A stretch of 64,000 nt of DNA from DASQUK01 sp035641315 (GTDB taxonomy: Bacteria; Actinomycetota; Acidimicrobiia; Acidimicrobiales; VFJN01), in the NCBI GenBank assembly GCA_035641315.1, contig DASQUK010000057.1, forward strand, positions 1 to 64,000. Direction: 5' to 3'. A model generated the notes under the pieces. It saw nothing but the letters and a program-made list of their open reading frames with translations. It did not search any database and was not told the origin of the DNA. The position numbers and the translations under genes were made by a program. Below, piece by piece: positions 15,786 through 25,247 of this stretch (position 1 is the stretch's first letter; each line of letters begins with the position of its first letter).

Positions 15786-17105
15786 ATGCTCGACATCCGC
15801 CGGATCCGCAGCGAGCCCGAGGCCGTCAAGGCCGCGCTCGACCGCCGGGGTCCGGGCACCTCCGAGCCCATCGACAGGGTGCTCGCCATCGACGCCGAGC
15901 AGCGCCGGATCATCGCCCAGCGTGACGACGTCCGCAGCCAGATCAAGGTGTTGTCCAAGCAGGTCGGCCGCCTCCGCGGCCAGGGCAAGGGCGACGAGGT
16001 CGAGGCGGCCATGGCCCGGAGCCGGGCGCTCGGCGACGACGAGGAGGCGCTCGCCAAGGCGGCCAGCGTGCTCGCCGACCAGGTCCGCACCGAGCTGCTC
16101 GCGCTGCCCAACCTGCCGAGCGACGATGCGCCCCACGGCACGGGCGAGCGGGACAACGTCGTGCTGCGCACCGAGGGCTTCGACGCGGGGGCCTACGGCG
16201 AGCATCAGCGGGTCCCACACTGGGAGATCGGCGCCGAGCTCGGCATCCTCGACAACGAGCGGGCCACGAAGATCTCGGGCTCGATGTTCACCATGTACCG
16301 GGGCTGGGGCGCCCGGCTGCTGCGGGGCCTGGTGCAGCTGAGCCTCGACCGCAACGCTGACACCTACGAGGAGATCCGCCCGCCCACCCTCGTGCGCACC
16401 GAGACGATGGTCTCGACCGGACACCTCCCCAAGTTCGCCGACGAGGCGTACCACATCGAGCGCGACGACCTGTGGGCCATCCCGACCGCCGAGGTGCCGC
16501 TCACCTCGCTGCACGGCGGCGAGATCCTCGACGCCGCCGACCTCCCGCTGCGCTACATGGCCTACACGTCGTGCTTCCGCCGCGAGGCTGGCTCCGCCGG
16601 CAAGGACACCCGGGGCCTGTTGCGGGCCCACGAGTTCGACAAGGTCGAGCTGCTGGCCGTGGCCGCCGACCGCGAGCAGGCGATCGCCTGCCAAGAGGAC
16701 GTGCTGGCCCGCAGCGAGGGCCTGCTGCGGGACCTGGGGCTGGCGTACCGGGTGGTCGACCTGTGCACCGCCGACCTGAGCAACTCGGCCGCGCGCACGT
16801 GGGACCTCGAGGCCTACGCCCCGGGCGTTGACCAGTGGCTGGAGGTGTCGTCGGTGTCCTGGTTCGGCGACTACCAGGCCCGCCGGGCCAACATCCGCTG
16901 CCGCCCGGCCGAGGGCGAGGTGAGCGGCGGAAAGAGCAAGGCCAAGGGCACCGAGGTGGCCCACACCGTCAACGGCTCGGCCATGGGTTGGCCGCGCACG
17001 GTGGCCGCCTACCTGGAGACCCACCGCCGGCCCGACGGCACGGTGGCGATCGTCGAGCCGCTCCGCCCCTATCTGGCCGGCGCCGAACGCATCCCGCCCC
17101 AATAG
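15786..17105 (+). CDS. serS: Seryl-tRNA synthetase
   Basis: Charges tRNA-Ser with serine. The 439 residues comprise the N-terminal tRNA-binding coiled coil (about 25-110, 'KVLSKQVGRLRGQGKGDEVEAAMARSRALGDDEEAL') and a class II catalytic core. Motif 2 is 'MAYTSCFRREAGSAGKDTRGLLRAHEFDKVE' (about 258-288) and motif 3 'NGSAMGWPRTVAAYLETH' is near the C-terminus. The length is typical. Start at ATG 15786, 20 bases after the inverted repeat. Confidence 0.97.
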   Translation: MLDIRRIRSEPEAVKAALDRRGPGTSEPIDRVLAIDAEQRRIIAQRDDVRSQIKVLSKQVGRLRGQGKGDEVEAAMARSRALGDDEEALAKAASVLADQVRTELLALPNLPSDDAPHGTGERDNVVLRTEGFDAGAYGEHQRVPHWEIGAELGILDNERATKISGSMFTMYRGWGARLLRGLVQLSLDRNADTYEEIRPPTLVRTETMVSTGHLPKFADEAYHIERDDLWAIPTAEVPLTSLHGGEILDAADLPLRYMAYTSCFRREAGSAGKDTRGLLRAHEFDKVELLAVAADREQAIACQEDVLARSEGLLRDLGLAYRVVDLCTADLSNSAARTWDLEAYAPGVDQWLEVSSVSWFGDYQARRANIRCRPAEGEVSGGKSKAKGTEVAHTVNGSAMGWPRTVAAYLETHRRPDGTVAIVEPLRPYLAGAERIPPQ

Positions 17106-17123
17106 GGCTCCGACGCTGTCCGT

Positions 17124-17160
17124 CCCGCTCTTGCCGCTTCGCGGCGGGCCGCTCGGGCCC
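17124..17160 (+). repeat. Dispersed palindromic repeat, copy B
   Basis: Single hairpin unit: CCCGCTCTTG, stem GCCGC-TTC-GCGGC, then GGGCCGCTCGGGC. It lies between serS and the MMPL gene. The stem bases differ from the other copies but still pair. Confidence 0.8.
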
Positions 17161-17263
17161 AGGGGCCACTCGACTCCCGCCAGACCGGCGTAACCACTAA
17201 CCTCGCAGGGTCCCCTTCTCCCCTCGAGGGACATCGCCGCCGAGTCAGGGAGATCCTTCAGCA

Positions 17264-19759
17264 ATGCGACGCGTATGGGCTTGGATGGCCCTCAACTTCG
17301 GCAAGCACGCCGGCATCGTCGGGGCCATCGGCCTGGCGATCACCCTCGTGCTCGGCATCGGCGCCACCAAGCTCGACTTCGCCACCGGCCAGGACTCGTA
17401 CCTCAACAAGGACGAGCAGGTCTACGAGGACAACGTCGCCTACCAGGGCCTGTTCGGCGGCCAGGCCATGCTCACCTTGTTCACCATGGACGAGGGCAGC
17501 GGCGTCGTCGACCTGTTCACGCCCGAGAACATCGCCCACCTGCAGGACATCGACGAGCAGCTCCACGCTGTCGACGGCGTCGAGGCGGTCGTCACGCCGC
17601 TGACCGCCCTGCAGTTCACCCAGAACCTGGCGGTGAGCGACAGCGGCGATCCCACCCAGAGCGTCGCCGGCCGGGCGCTGCTCGGCGCTCGCGCGCGCGA
17701 GCCCGACCCGGCCGCCAAACAGATCCGCCTCGACGACGCCGCCACCACCCTGGGGCGCCTCAACGAGATCCCCGAGGACCAGCGCACGTTCGACAACCCC
17801 GAGTGGGTGCAGTTCCTGCTGTACGACAACCGAGGCGAGATCCGGAAGTCGCTCCGCCCGTTCTTCCCCGACGAGACCCACGCGCAGCTGGTCACACGCC
17901 TGGTCGGCAACGCCTCGCTGGAGGACGAGGGCAACGCCAGCGAGGCCGTGCAGGACATCACCCTGGCCGAGCCCTTCGATGGCGCGGAGGTCACCTCGAC
18001 CGGGGCGCCGGTGCTCCTCAAGGACCTGAACCGCTACCTGCGGGGCGGCATGTTCACGCTGGGGGCCATCGCGGTGGCGATCATGGTCGTGATCCTGCTG
18101 CTGCTGTTCGGCGTGCGCTGGCGGCTGCTGCCCTTGGCCGTGATCCTCGTCGGCCTGGTGTGGGCCTTCGGGCTCGCCGGGTACCTCGGCATCCCGCTGT
18201 CCGTGGTGACCATCGCCGGGCTGCCCGTCATGCTCGGCGTGGGCATCGACTACGCGATCCAGATGCACTCCCGCATCGAGGAAGAGGTGGTGATCGACCG
18301 CTCGGCCCACCCCATCCAGGAGGCGTCGGTCAACCTGGGCCCCGCGCTGCTGGTCGTCACCTTCGACGCGGTGTTCGCTTTCCTGGCGCTGCGGTTCGCA
18401 CGGGTGCCGATGATCCGCGACTTCGGCCTGCTGCTGGCCGTGGGCATCGCCGTCATCTGCGTCGCCAGCATCGTCGTGCCGCTGGCGGTGCTCGGCATCC
18501 GTGAGTACCGCTCGCCCACCAAGGGCAAGGACTTCAGCCACGGCGTGCTCGCCAAGCTGGTCGTATGGCTTGGCAGCCTGCCGACCCGCCTGGCCGTGCC
18601 GATCGCGCTCGCCAGTGCCGCCGTCTTCGCCGGCGGGATCCTCGTCGAGGACGATCTCACCATCCAGAGCGATCCCGAGGAGTGGGTCAACCAGGACAGC
18701 CAGGTGATCGACGACATCGACGCCATCAAGCGCGAGACCGGGTCGTCGGCCGAGCTGGGCATCTTCGTCGAGTCCGACGACATCTTCAGCGACGACACCG
18801 CGGCCTTCGTCACCGACTTCGCCAACGAGCAACTGGCGGAGCGGCCCGACGACCTGCTCACCGCCTCGTCGCTCGTGACCACGGTCAGCTTCCTGTTGGA
18901 GATGCCCGACACGACGGTGCTCCCGCCGACCGGTGACGATGTGCGGCGGGCGTACAGGGTGGCGCCGCCCGACATTCAGAGGGCGCTCGTCAACCCCGAC
19001 GCCGGGGCACTCAACCTGGTGTTCCGCACCGCCCCCGGCTCGCTCGACCACCGCGCCGTCTACGTCGATGCCATCCGCGACGAGCTCGAGTCCGGCAACC
19101 TCGACGACGGCGACCCCATCCCCGGGGACGTGCGGGCCACGCCTTCGGGCTTGGCGGTGGTGGGCGTCGGCCTGCTGGAGAACATCGAGTCCAACCGCAT
19201 CCTGCTGACCTATCTGGCGGTGGCGTTCGTGTTCGCCTACCTCGTGGTGCGGCTGCGCAGCTTCGTGCGGGCACTGCTGTCGATGGTGCCCGTGCTGACC
19301 GCCGTGGGCGCGGCCTCGCTGGTGGCGTGGATCTTCGACCTCCAGCTCAGCCCGATGACCGCGGTGGGCGGACCGCTGGTCGTCGCGGTGTGCACGGAGT
19401 TCACATCGCTGATCCTGCTGCGGTTCATCGAGGAGCGGCGGCGCGGTTACAGCCCCCAGGAGGCGATCGACGTCACCGCCCGCCGCACAGGTCGGGCATT
19501 CATCGTGTCGGCGCTCACCGCCATCGCGGGTGTGGCGGTCATCGCCTTCTCGTCGCTGCCGTTGCTGCGCGACTTCGGCATGATCGTGGCCATGAACGTG
19601 GCGGTGGCGCTGGTGTCGGCGCTCGTGTTCCTGCCGCCGATGCTGGTGTGGGCCGAGAACCGCGGCTGGGTCACCCGGGGCATGCTGCCGACGCCGCCGA
19701 CGGCGCCGACCCCGGCACGCGGTCCCGAGGTGCCCCGCCAACCGGTCGCCGGCTCGTGA
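17264..19759 (+). CDS. MMPL/RND family transporter
   Basis: 831-residue transporter with the RND double repeat. It has one N-terminal helix, a periplasmic domain (about 35-245), five helices (about 260-410), then a second helix (about 425), a second periplasmic domain (about 445-630) and five helices to about 800. 'GLPVMLGVGIDYAIQMHSRIEEE' in helix 4 is the MMPL signature with the proton-relay Asp; the second half has 'GGPLVVAVCTEFTSLILLRF', where Asp is replaced by Glu. Such proteins export lipids or hydrophobic compounds (MmpL, HpnN). Substrate unknown. The gene stands alone. Confidence 0.85.
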   Translation: MRRVWAWMALNFGKHAGIVGAIGLAITLVLGIGATKLDFATGQDSYLNKDEQVYEDNVAYQGLFGGQAMLTLFTMDEGSGVVDLFTPENIAHLQDIDEQLHAVDGVEAVVTPLTALQFTQNLAVSDSGDPTQSVAGRALLGARAREPDPAAKQIRLDDAATTLGRLNEIPEDQRTFDNPEWVQFLLYDNRGEIRKSLRPFFPDETHAQLVTRLVGNASLEDEGNASEAVQDITLAEPFDGAEVTSTGAPVLLKDLNRYLRGGMFTLGAIAVAIMVVILLLLFGVRWRLLPLAVILVGLVWAFGLAGYLGIPLSVVTIAGLPVMLGVGIDYAIQMHSRIEEEVVIDRSAHPIQEASVNLGPALLVVTFDAVFAFLALRFARVPMIRDFGLLLAVGIAVICVASIVVPLAVLGIREYRSPTKGKDFSHGVLAKLVVWLGSLPTRLAVPIALASAAVFAGGILVEDDLTIQSDPEEWVNQDSQVIDDIDAIKRETGSSAELGIFVESDDIFSDDTAAFVTDFANEQLAERPDDLLTASSLVTTVSFLLEMPDTTVLPPTGDDVRRAYRVAPPDIQRALVNPDAGALNLVFRTAPGSLDHRAVYVDAIRDELESGNLDDGDPIPGDVRATPSGLAVVGVGLLENIESNRILLTYLAVAFVFAYLVVRLRSFVRALLSMVPVLTAVGAASLVAWIFDLQLSPMTAVGGPLVVAVCTEFTSLILLRFIEERRRGYSPQEAIDVTARRTGRAFIVSALTAIAGVAVIAFSSLPLLRDFGMIVAMNVAVALVSALVFLPPMLVWAENRGWVTRGMLPTPPTAPTPARGPEVPRQPVAGS

Positions 19760-19926
19760 TCGCGTAAAGGCGTTCCCTCAGCCGGCGCCAGCGGTATGGT
19801 GGCGGGCAGCAAGACCCAGGGCTCCACACCGACATCGGGGCCCGACGGCTTCTCCCGGGGCCGCACCTGCGGGGAGGGAACCGTGATCCACCCGACAGCG
19901 CACACCACCGACCCACGCCCATCGAC

Positions 19927-21072
19927 GTGACCGCCGCTCCGGGCGGCGCCACCGACACCTCGGCCGGTGACGTCGCCATTCGGCTCGAACACCTAACCAA
20001 GACCTACCCCGGCGCGTTCCGACCCGCGGTCGACGGACTCGACCTGGCGATCCCCCGCGGCGAGCTGGTGGCGCTGGTCGGTCCATCCGGGTGCGGCAAG
20101 ACCACAACCCTCAAGATGATCAACCGTCTTATCGAGCCCACCGGCGGCACGGTGTGGGTGGAGGGCGTCGACATCCGCACCCAGCCGACCCACGAGCTGC
20201 GCCGGGGCATCGGCTACGTCATCCAGCAGGCCGGGCTGTTCCCCCATCGCACGGTCGGCGACAACATCGCCACCGTCCCCAAGCTCCTCGGGTGGGACCG
20301 CGCCCGCATGCAGGCGCGCGTCGACGAGCTGGCCGACCTGCTGCGGCTGGACCGGGGACTGCTCGGCCGCTACCCGGCGGCGTTGTCCGGCGGGCAGCAG
20401 CAGCGCGTCGGTGTCGCCCGGGCGCTGGCCGCCGACCCCCCGGTTCTGCTCATGGACGAGCCCTACTCGGCGGTCGACCCCATCGTGCGGGCGCAGCTCC
20501 AGGACGAGCTGCTCACGTTACGGCGCGAGGTTCGCAAGACGATCGTGTTCGTCACCCACGACATCGACGAGGCCATCAAGCTCGCCGACCGCATCGCCAT
20601 CCTCAACGTGGGCGGCATCCTCGAGCAGGTCGACCCACCCGCCGAGATGCTGCGGGCACCGCGCACCGACTTCGTAGCCGACTTCCTGGGCGACGACCGC
20701 GGCATCAAGCGCCTCTCGCTCATGACCGTGGGCGGCGCCTCGCTGAGCAAGGGCCCGGTGGTGGGCCAGTCCGCCACTGCCGACGACGCCCGGGCCACGA
20801 TGGCCGAGCTGGGCTACGACTGGGTGGCCGTGTGCGACGGCGACGACCGGCTGCTGGGCTGGATCGGGGCTGCCGAGCTCGACGGCGCCACCGCCGTCGG
20901 CGGGCTGACGCCCAAGCCCTTCCTCGCCGTGGTCACGGCCGACACCACGCTCAAGGCCGCGCTCGACGGCATCGTCACGTCCCGCACCCGCGTGGCCATG
21001 GCGGTGGACGGCGAGGGCCGCTACCTGGGCATGCTCACCGTCGACGACCTGGCCGAGGGGATCACGGCATGA
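19927..21072 (+). CDS. Glycine betaine/choline-type ABC transporter ATP-binding protein with CBS region
   Basis: ATPase of an OpuC/ProU-type osmolyte importer. The 381 residues have Walker A 'GPSGCGKTT', 'QQAGLFPHRTVGDNIATVPKLLGW' (typical of ProV/OpuCA), signature 'LSGGQQQRVGVARAL' and Walker B 'LLMDEPYSAVDP'. The C-terminal 110 residues look like a CBS pair ('GYDWVAVCDGDDRLLGWIG', 'RTRVAMAVDGEGRYLGMLTVDDL'), the module that senses ionic strength in OpuA. GTG start at 19927. Permeases and binding protein follow. Confidence 0.9.
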   Translation: MTAAPGGATDTSAGDVAIRLEHLTKTYPGAFRPAVDGLDLAIPRGELVALVGPSGCGKTTTLKMINRLIEPTGGTVWVEGVDIRTQPTHELRRGIGYVIQQAGLFPHRTVGDNIATVPKLLGWDRARMQARVDELADLLRLDRGLLGRYPAALSGGQQQRVGVARALAADPPVLLMDEPYSAVDPIVRAQLQDELLTLRREVRKTIVFVTHDIDEAIKLADRIAILNVGGILEQVDPPAEMLRAPRTDFVADFLGDDRGIKRLSLMTVGGASLSKGPVVGQSATADDARATMAELGYDWVAVCDGDDRLLGWIGAAELDGATAVGGLTPKPFLAVVTADTTLKAALDGIVTSRTRVAMAVDGEGRYLGMLTVDDLAEGITA

Positions 21073-21126
21073 TGCCGTCCTCCCGGCGGTTCCCGTGATC
21101 GCCGTCAAGCCCGCCGAGGCCGTGAC

Positions 21127-21807
21127 ATGACCTCGCTTGCGGCGCGGCCGCCGAGCTGGAGCGGGTTCGGCTTCGACGGCAACTGGGACGTCGTCTGGTA
21201 CTACATCCTCGTCCACCTGCGCATCACTGCGCTCGCCCTCGTCCTCGGCGCGGCGGTGGCGTTCCCACTCGGGCTGGCCGGCTATCGCTGGCGCCACTCG
21301 TACCCGGCGATCCTCGGCGTCACCAGCGTGCTCTACACGATCCCGTCGCTGTCGCTGATCGTGCTGCTCGGTCTCGGCTTCGGGCTCGGGCTGCTCAACG
21401 ACAAGCCGCTCATCATCGCCCTCGCCATCTACACGCTGGCCATCTTGGTCCGGAACCTCGTCGAGGGGCTGCGGGCAGTACCCGACTCGGTGAAGGACGC
21501 CGCCACGGGCGTCGGCTACACGCCGCTGCGCTCATTGTTGGTCATCGAGCTCCCGCTCGCCGTCCCGGCCGTCATCGCCGGGCTACGGGTGGCAGCGGTC
21601 TCCACGATCAGCCTGGTGAGCGTTGGTGGTGTCCTTGGCCGTGGTGGCCTCGGGTTCCTGTTCTTCGAGGGGTATCGCCGCAACCGCACGAGCGAGATCA
21701 TTGCCGGCATCGGGGCCTCGATCGTGCTGGCCGTGGTCGTCGATATCGCGCTCGTGCTCACCCGCCGGGTGTTGACGCCGTGGACCCCAGCCCGGGCGGT
21801 GCGCTGA
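21127..21807 (+). CDS. Osmolyte ABC transporter permease 1
   Basis: 226-residue BPD-type permease with five to six helices. The EAA loop is 'DAATGVGYTPLRSLLVIELPLAVPAVIAGLRVAAV' (about 135-170), as in OpuCB/ProW. 'YTIPSLSLIVLLGLGFGLG' is also typical. The next gene begins inside its stop (TGATG at 21805-21809). Confidence 0.9.
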   Translation: MTSLAARPPSWSGFGFDGNWDVVWYYILVHLRITALALVLGAAVAFPLGLAGYRWRHSYPAILGVTSVLYTIPSLSLIVLLGLGFGLGLLNDKPLIIALAIYTLAILVRNLVEGLRAVPDSVKDAATGVGYTPLRSLLVIELPLAVPAVIAGLRVAAVSTISLVSVGGVLGRGGLGFLFFEGYRRNRTSEIIAGIGASIVLAVVVDIALVLTRRVLTPWTPARAVR

Positions 21808-22532
21808 TGGACATCCTCACCGACACGATCGCATGGCTGACCACCGCCGACAACTGGTGGGGACCCGCGGGGATCCTGCAGCGGCTCTGGGAGCACCTCC
21901 AGTACTCACTGCTCGCGATCGGGCTCGCCGTCCTCATCGCCGTGCCCGCCGGGTTGGTGATCGGCCACACCGGACGGGCCGAGCCGGGCGCCTTCGCCCT
22001 GTCGGGCGCGGCGCGAGCCGTCCCCACGCTCGGGCTGCTCGTCCTCCTCGGGCGCTGGTACCCCGTTGAGGCGTGGCCGGTCATCGTCGTCCTCGCCGTG
22101 CTGGCCATCCCGCCGATACTCGCCAATACCACCACCGGCATCGGTGGCGTCGATCCAGCGGCGCGTGACGCCGCCCAGGGCATGGGCATGACCCCGATAC
22201 AGGTGCTCACGCGCGTGGAGGTTCCGCTCGCCGCCCCGCTCATCCTCGCCGGCGTCCGCTCGGCACTGCTCCAGGTGATCGCCACCGCTACGATCGCCGC
22301 CTTTGCCGGCCTGGGCGGCCTCGGCCGATTCATCATCGACGGCTTCGCCGTCAGTGACGACGCCAGAGTCTATGGAGGCTCGATCGTCGTCGCCGCGCTC
22401 GCCTTGGTGGGCGAGGGTTTGTTCGCCGTCGCCCAGCGGTCGGTGAGGCCCGCCGGGATTCGCCGCCGCCGGGCGCCGTTGCTCTCAGCCGCAGTCCCTA
22501 TCCCACCCACAGCTGGAGGAGTCAGCACATGA
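21807..22532 (+). CDS. Osmolyte ABC transporter permease 2
   Basis: 241-residue permease paralogous to the previous one, with EAA motif 'DAAQGMGMTPIQVLTRVEVPLAAPLILAGVRSALLQVIAT'. The start at 21807 overlaps the upstream stop, and an upstream in-frame ATG at 21780 is less likely. Two different permeases with one ATPase and one binding protein is the OpuC layout. The last codons overlap the binding-protein ATG. Confidence 0.9.
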   Translation: MDILTDTIAWLTTADNWWGPAGILQRLWEHLQYSLLAIGLAVLIAVPAGLVIGHTGRAEPGAFALSGAARAVPTLGLLVLLGRWYPVEAWPVIVVLAVLAIPPILANTTTGIGGVDPAARDAAQGMGMTPIQVLTRVEVPLAAPLILAGVRSALLQVIATATIAAFAGLGGLGRFIIDGFAVSDDARVYGGSIVVAALALVGEGLFAVAQRSVRPAGIRRRRAPLLSAAVPIPPTAGGVST

Positions 22533-23470
22533 AGCGCACCCGCCTGCTCGCCGCCCTCGCGGCCCTCGCCCTTATCGCCGGGGCGTGCGGCGACGACGAC
22601 GACGATGACGCCACCGGCGATGATTCCGCCGCCGGCGACCTCTCGGGCCAGAGCCTCAACATCGGCTCGGCCAACTTCCCCGAGAGCGTCCTGCTCGCGG
22701 AGATCTACGCCGGCGTGCTGGAGGCCGGTGGCGCCGACGTGACCGTGACGCCGAACATCGGCTCGCGCGAGGTCTACTACCCGGCCATCGAGACCGGCGA
22801 GATCGACCTGCTGCCGGAGTACACGAACTCGCTGCTCTCGTTCGTCCTGCGCCAGGCCGACCCCGAGGCGGCTCCCGAGGCCACCAACGTCGAGGAGCAG
22901 CTCGCCGCGCTCGAGGAAGCGCTGCCGGACAACCTGACCGTGCTGACGCCGTCGACCGCCGAGGACAAGGACGTCATCGTCTGCAACCAGGAGACGATCG
23001 ACCAGTACGGCTTCTCCGATCTCAGCGGCCTCGCCGAGGTGTCGGGTGAGATCACCCTCGGCGGCCCGCCCGAGTTCGCGGAGCGCTCGCCGTTCGGCAT
23101 CCCTGGCTTGCGGGAGTTCTACGGCGCCGAGTTCGCCGAGTTCGTCCCGCTCGAGATCGGCCCCCCGATCGTCGACGCGCTCAATGCCAACGCGATCAAC
23201 TGCGGCAACCTGTTCTCCACCGACGCGGCAATCACCGAGAACGACTTCACTGCGCTCGAGGACGACATGAGCATCGTCCCCAACGAGGCCGTCCTCCCGC
23301 TGATCAGCGTCGAGAAGGCCACGCCCGAGGTCACCGCCGTGCTCGACGAGGTCAGCGCGGCTCTCGACACCGAAGGCCTGACCGAGCTCAACTTCGAGGT
23401 CCAGGCCGAGGGCTTGGCCGAGGCCGAAGTCGCGGCCCGATGGCTCGCCGACAACGGCTTCACGGAGTGA
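22529..23470 (+). CDS. Osmolyte ABC transporter substrate-binding lipoprotein
   Basis: 313-residue OpuAC/OpuCC-type binding protein. It has a lipobox 'LIAGAC' (Cys20) followed by an Asp-rich linker of six consecutive Asp. 'LNIGSANFPESVLLAEIYAGVLEAGGADV' and 'YYPAIETGEIDLLPEYTNSLLSF' match quaternary-amine binding proteins. It is anchored outside the membrane and captures betaine-like solutes. Last gene of the four-gene operon. Confidence 0.9.
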   Translation: MKRTRLLAALAALALIAGACGDDDDDDATGDDSAAGDLSGQSLNIGSANFPESVLLAEIYAGVLEAGGADVTVTPNIGSREVYYPAIETGEIDLLPEYTNSLLSFVLRQADPEAAPEATNVEEQLAALEEALPDNLTVLTPSTAEDKDVIVCNQETIDQYGFSDLSGLAEVSGEITLGGPPEFAERSPFGIPGLREFYGAEFAEFVPLEIGPPIVDALNANAINCGNLFSTDAAITENDFTALEDDMSIVPNEAVLPLISVEKATPEVTAVLDEVSAALDTEGLTELNFEVQAEGLAEAEVAARWLADNGFTE

Positions 23471-23535
23471 CCTGACACGAGGGTTTCCTGCGGACATGTG
23501 TCGCAGATCGCAGCTGCGCTGCAGACCGTGCGTTG

Positions 23536-23635
23536 CCCGAGGTCATAGGCGCCACGATGCCGGGGGCGAGGGTCATAGGTTCGGATCAGGAACCCAATGC
23601 CTCGGGCCCGGTTTGCCGGAACCTATGACCTCGGG
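23536..23635. repeat. Nested inverted repeats with two alternative left arms
   Basis: CCCGAGGTCATAGG (23536-23549) is the exact inverse of 23622-23635. A second left arm, GGTCATAGGTTC (23571-23582), is the exact inverse of 23619-23630. The two left arms compete for the same right arm. The site lies between the binding-protein gene and pdxH and could be a terminator/antiterminator-like switch or an operator pair. Confidence 0.7.
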
Positions 23636-23664
23636 CTTGGTGCCGCTGAGCTAGACCCCACGGC

Positions 23665-24309
23665 GTGGACATTCCCCGCCTCCGCCAGGAGTACGCCGAC
23701 GCCGGGCTGGCGGAGGGCGACCTGGCCGCCGCTCCGATCGAGCAGTTCCGTCGCTGGTTCGCCGCGTGGCGCGACGTGGCGGTGGGTGAGCCCGAGGCCA
23801 TGGTCGTCACGTCGGCGACGCCCGATGGCCGGCCGTCGGTCCGCATGGTGCTGTTGCGCCGCTTCGACGCCGACGGCTTCGTGTTCTTCTCCAACCGCGA
23901 CAGCCGCAAGGGACGGGAGATGGCGGCCAACCCGCGCGTGGCGCTCCTGTTCCCATGGCACCCTGTCGGCCGCCAGGTCATCGTCGAGGGGACGGCGGCT
24001 CCGATCTCCGACGAGGACTCCGACGCCTACTGGGTCACCCGACCCCGTGGCAGCCAGATCGCCGCCAGCGCCTCACCGCAGAGCCAGGTCGTCCCCGACC
24101 GCGCCACGCTGGAACGACGCTTCGCCGAGGTGGCGCGGCGCCACGAGGGCCAGCCCGTGCCCCGCCCCGACAACTGGGGCGGCATCTGCGTGTCACCCGA
24201 CCGCGTCGAGTTCTGGCAGAACCGCGACCGGCGCATGCACGACCGGCTGGTCTACTGGCGGGACACCACCCGGTCGTCCGGCTGGCGCATCGAGCGCCTG
24301 GCCCCCTGA
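23665..24309 (+). CDS. pdxH: Pyridoxamine 5'-phosphate oxidase
   Basis: FMN enzyme making pyridoxal 5'-phosphate from PNP/PMP, the cofactor of HemL among others. The 214 residues include 'RMVLLRRFDADGFVFFSNRDSRKGREMAANPRVALLFPW', the FMN-binding core (about 57-95), 'GSQIAASASPQSQ' and the C-terminal family signature 'EFWQNRDRRMHDRLVYWRD...GWRIERLAP'. GTG start at 23665. The 3' end overlaps the convergent ccdA-like gene by 58 bases. Confidence 0.96.
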   Translation: MDIPRLRQEYADAGLAEGDLAAAPIEQFRRWFAAWRDVAVGEPEAMVVTSATPDGRPSVRMVLLRRFDADGFVFFSNRDSRKGREMAANPRVALLFPWHPVGRQVIVEGTAAPISDEDSDAYWVTRPRGSQIAASASPQSQVVPDRATLERRFAEVARRHEGQPVPRPDNWGGICVSPDRVEFWQNRDRRMHDRLVYWRDTTRSSGWRIERLAP

Positions 24310-25247
24310 CGCCGTGTGCCGTAGACGCCGTAGACCGCGAGGATCAGCGCGGCGAGCACCACCCCCACGGTGACGGCGATGCGCACCGAGCCCGTGCGCT
24401 GGATCCAGTCGCTGACGTCATAGGACCAGCCGGTTACCACGTCGGTGATGCTCGACGACGGGATCACGCCGCCCGACGCCCGCGCCACCCGCACCTCGAG
24501 CCAGCCGTAGTAGGCCACGTAGGCGCCGGCCAGCGCCACCAGCCCGCCCGCCACCCGACCGATGTAGGGCTGGACCCGGCGCAGGAACCGCACGACCGAG
24601 GTGCGCGCCAGCGCCATGGCCACCGTGAGCCCGGTCAGCACCAGCGTCATGCCCAGGGCGTAGATGCCGAACACCAGCAGGCCGTCGGCCACCGACTCCC
24701 GGTTGATCGTGCCCGATACCGCGGTGAGGAACAGCGGCAGGGTGCAGCCGATCGAGGCGATGGCGTACGACACGCCGAACACGAACATCGACGGCGCCGT
24801 CCGCTCCCGGCCGCCCCGGTCCAGCCGGGGCAGCTTCACGTTGAGCTCGAAGCCGCCGAGCATGGCGAGGCCGAGCGCGAACAGCGCCAAGCCGATGACG
24901 ATCGAGATCCACGGCACGTTCTCGTAGACGGGCAGCGACGTCAGCTCCACCGCCAGCCCCGCCAGCGCGAAGACGGCCATGAACCCGGCCGACACGGCTA
25001 GCGCCACTCGCAGCGCGGTGGCGACGCTCGCCCGGGCCTCGCCCACCTCCCGGCCCGAGACACGTCTCCCGCTCCCACGGCCGCTCGGGCCGGGGGAGCG
25101 GAAGGCATGTTCGTCGATCCCCAGGAAGTAGGCCAGGTAGGCGGGCAGCATGGCGAACCCGCAGGGGTTGACGGCGGCCACCATGCCCTGGGTCAGGAAC
25201 AGGGCGAGCGGCCCCTCGGGGCCGATGCGGGCGAGCACGCCGATCAC
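24252..25247 (-). CDS. CcdA-type thiol-disulfide electron carrier (cytochrome c biogenesis)
   Basis: Membrane protein that passes reducing power across the membrane to a thioredoxin-like partner. The 331 residues have about seven helices with the redox Cys pair in 'AAVNPCGFAMLPAYLAYFLG' and 'ASIGCTLPLFLTAVSG'. Between helices 1 and 2 is an about 22-residue Ser/Gly/Arg insert (EHAFRSPGPSGRGSGRR) encoded by a palindromic repeat (25061-25109). GTG 25247 overlaps the stop of the TlpA-like gene, so the pair is co-translated. It is likely to support cytochrome c and CuA assembly. Confidence 0.85.
   Translation of the reverse strand: MIGVLARIGPEGPLALFLTQGMVAAVNPCGFAMLPAYLAYFLGIDEHAFRSPGPSGRGSGRRVSGREVGEARASVATALRVALAVSAGFMAVFALAGLAVELTSLPVYENVPWISIVIGLALFALGLAMLGGFELNVKLPRLDRGGRERTAPSMFVFGVSYAIASIGCTLPLFLTAVSGTINRESVADGLLVFGIYALGMTLVLTGLTVAMALARTSVVRFLRRVQPYIGRVAGGLVALAGAYVAYYGWLEVRVARASGGVIPSSSITDVVTGWSYDVSDWIQRTGSVRIAVTVGVVLAALILAVYGVYGTRRQGARRSMRQPDDRVVSRQ
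25061..25109 (-). repeat. Dispersed palindromic repeat, copy C, inside the ccdA-like gene
   Basis: 49-base type II unit. Read on the minus strand it begins CATGCCTTCCGCTCC and ends GGAGCGGGAGACGTG, the same flanks as copy E (44478-44526). The central GGCCCGAGCGGCC core is inverted relative to E. It is translated as part of the first cytoplasmic loop. Confidence 0.8.

Noticed and set aside
17258..19741. 827-codon minus-strand frame opposite the MMPL transporter
   Set aside because: It mirrors the transporter almost exactly, is rich in His/Gln/Asp/Gly and matches no family; a GC-driven shadow.
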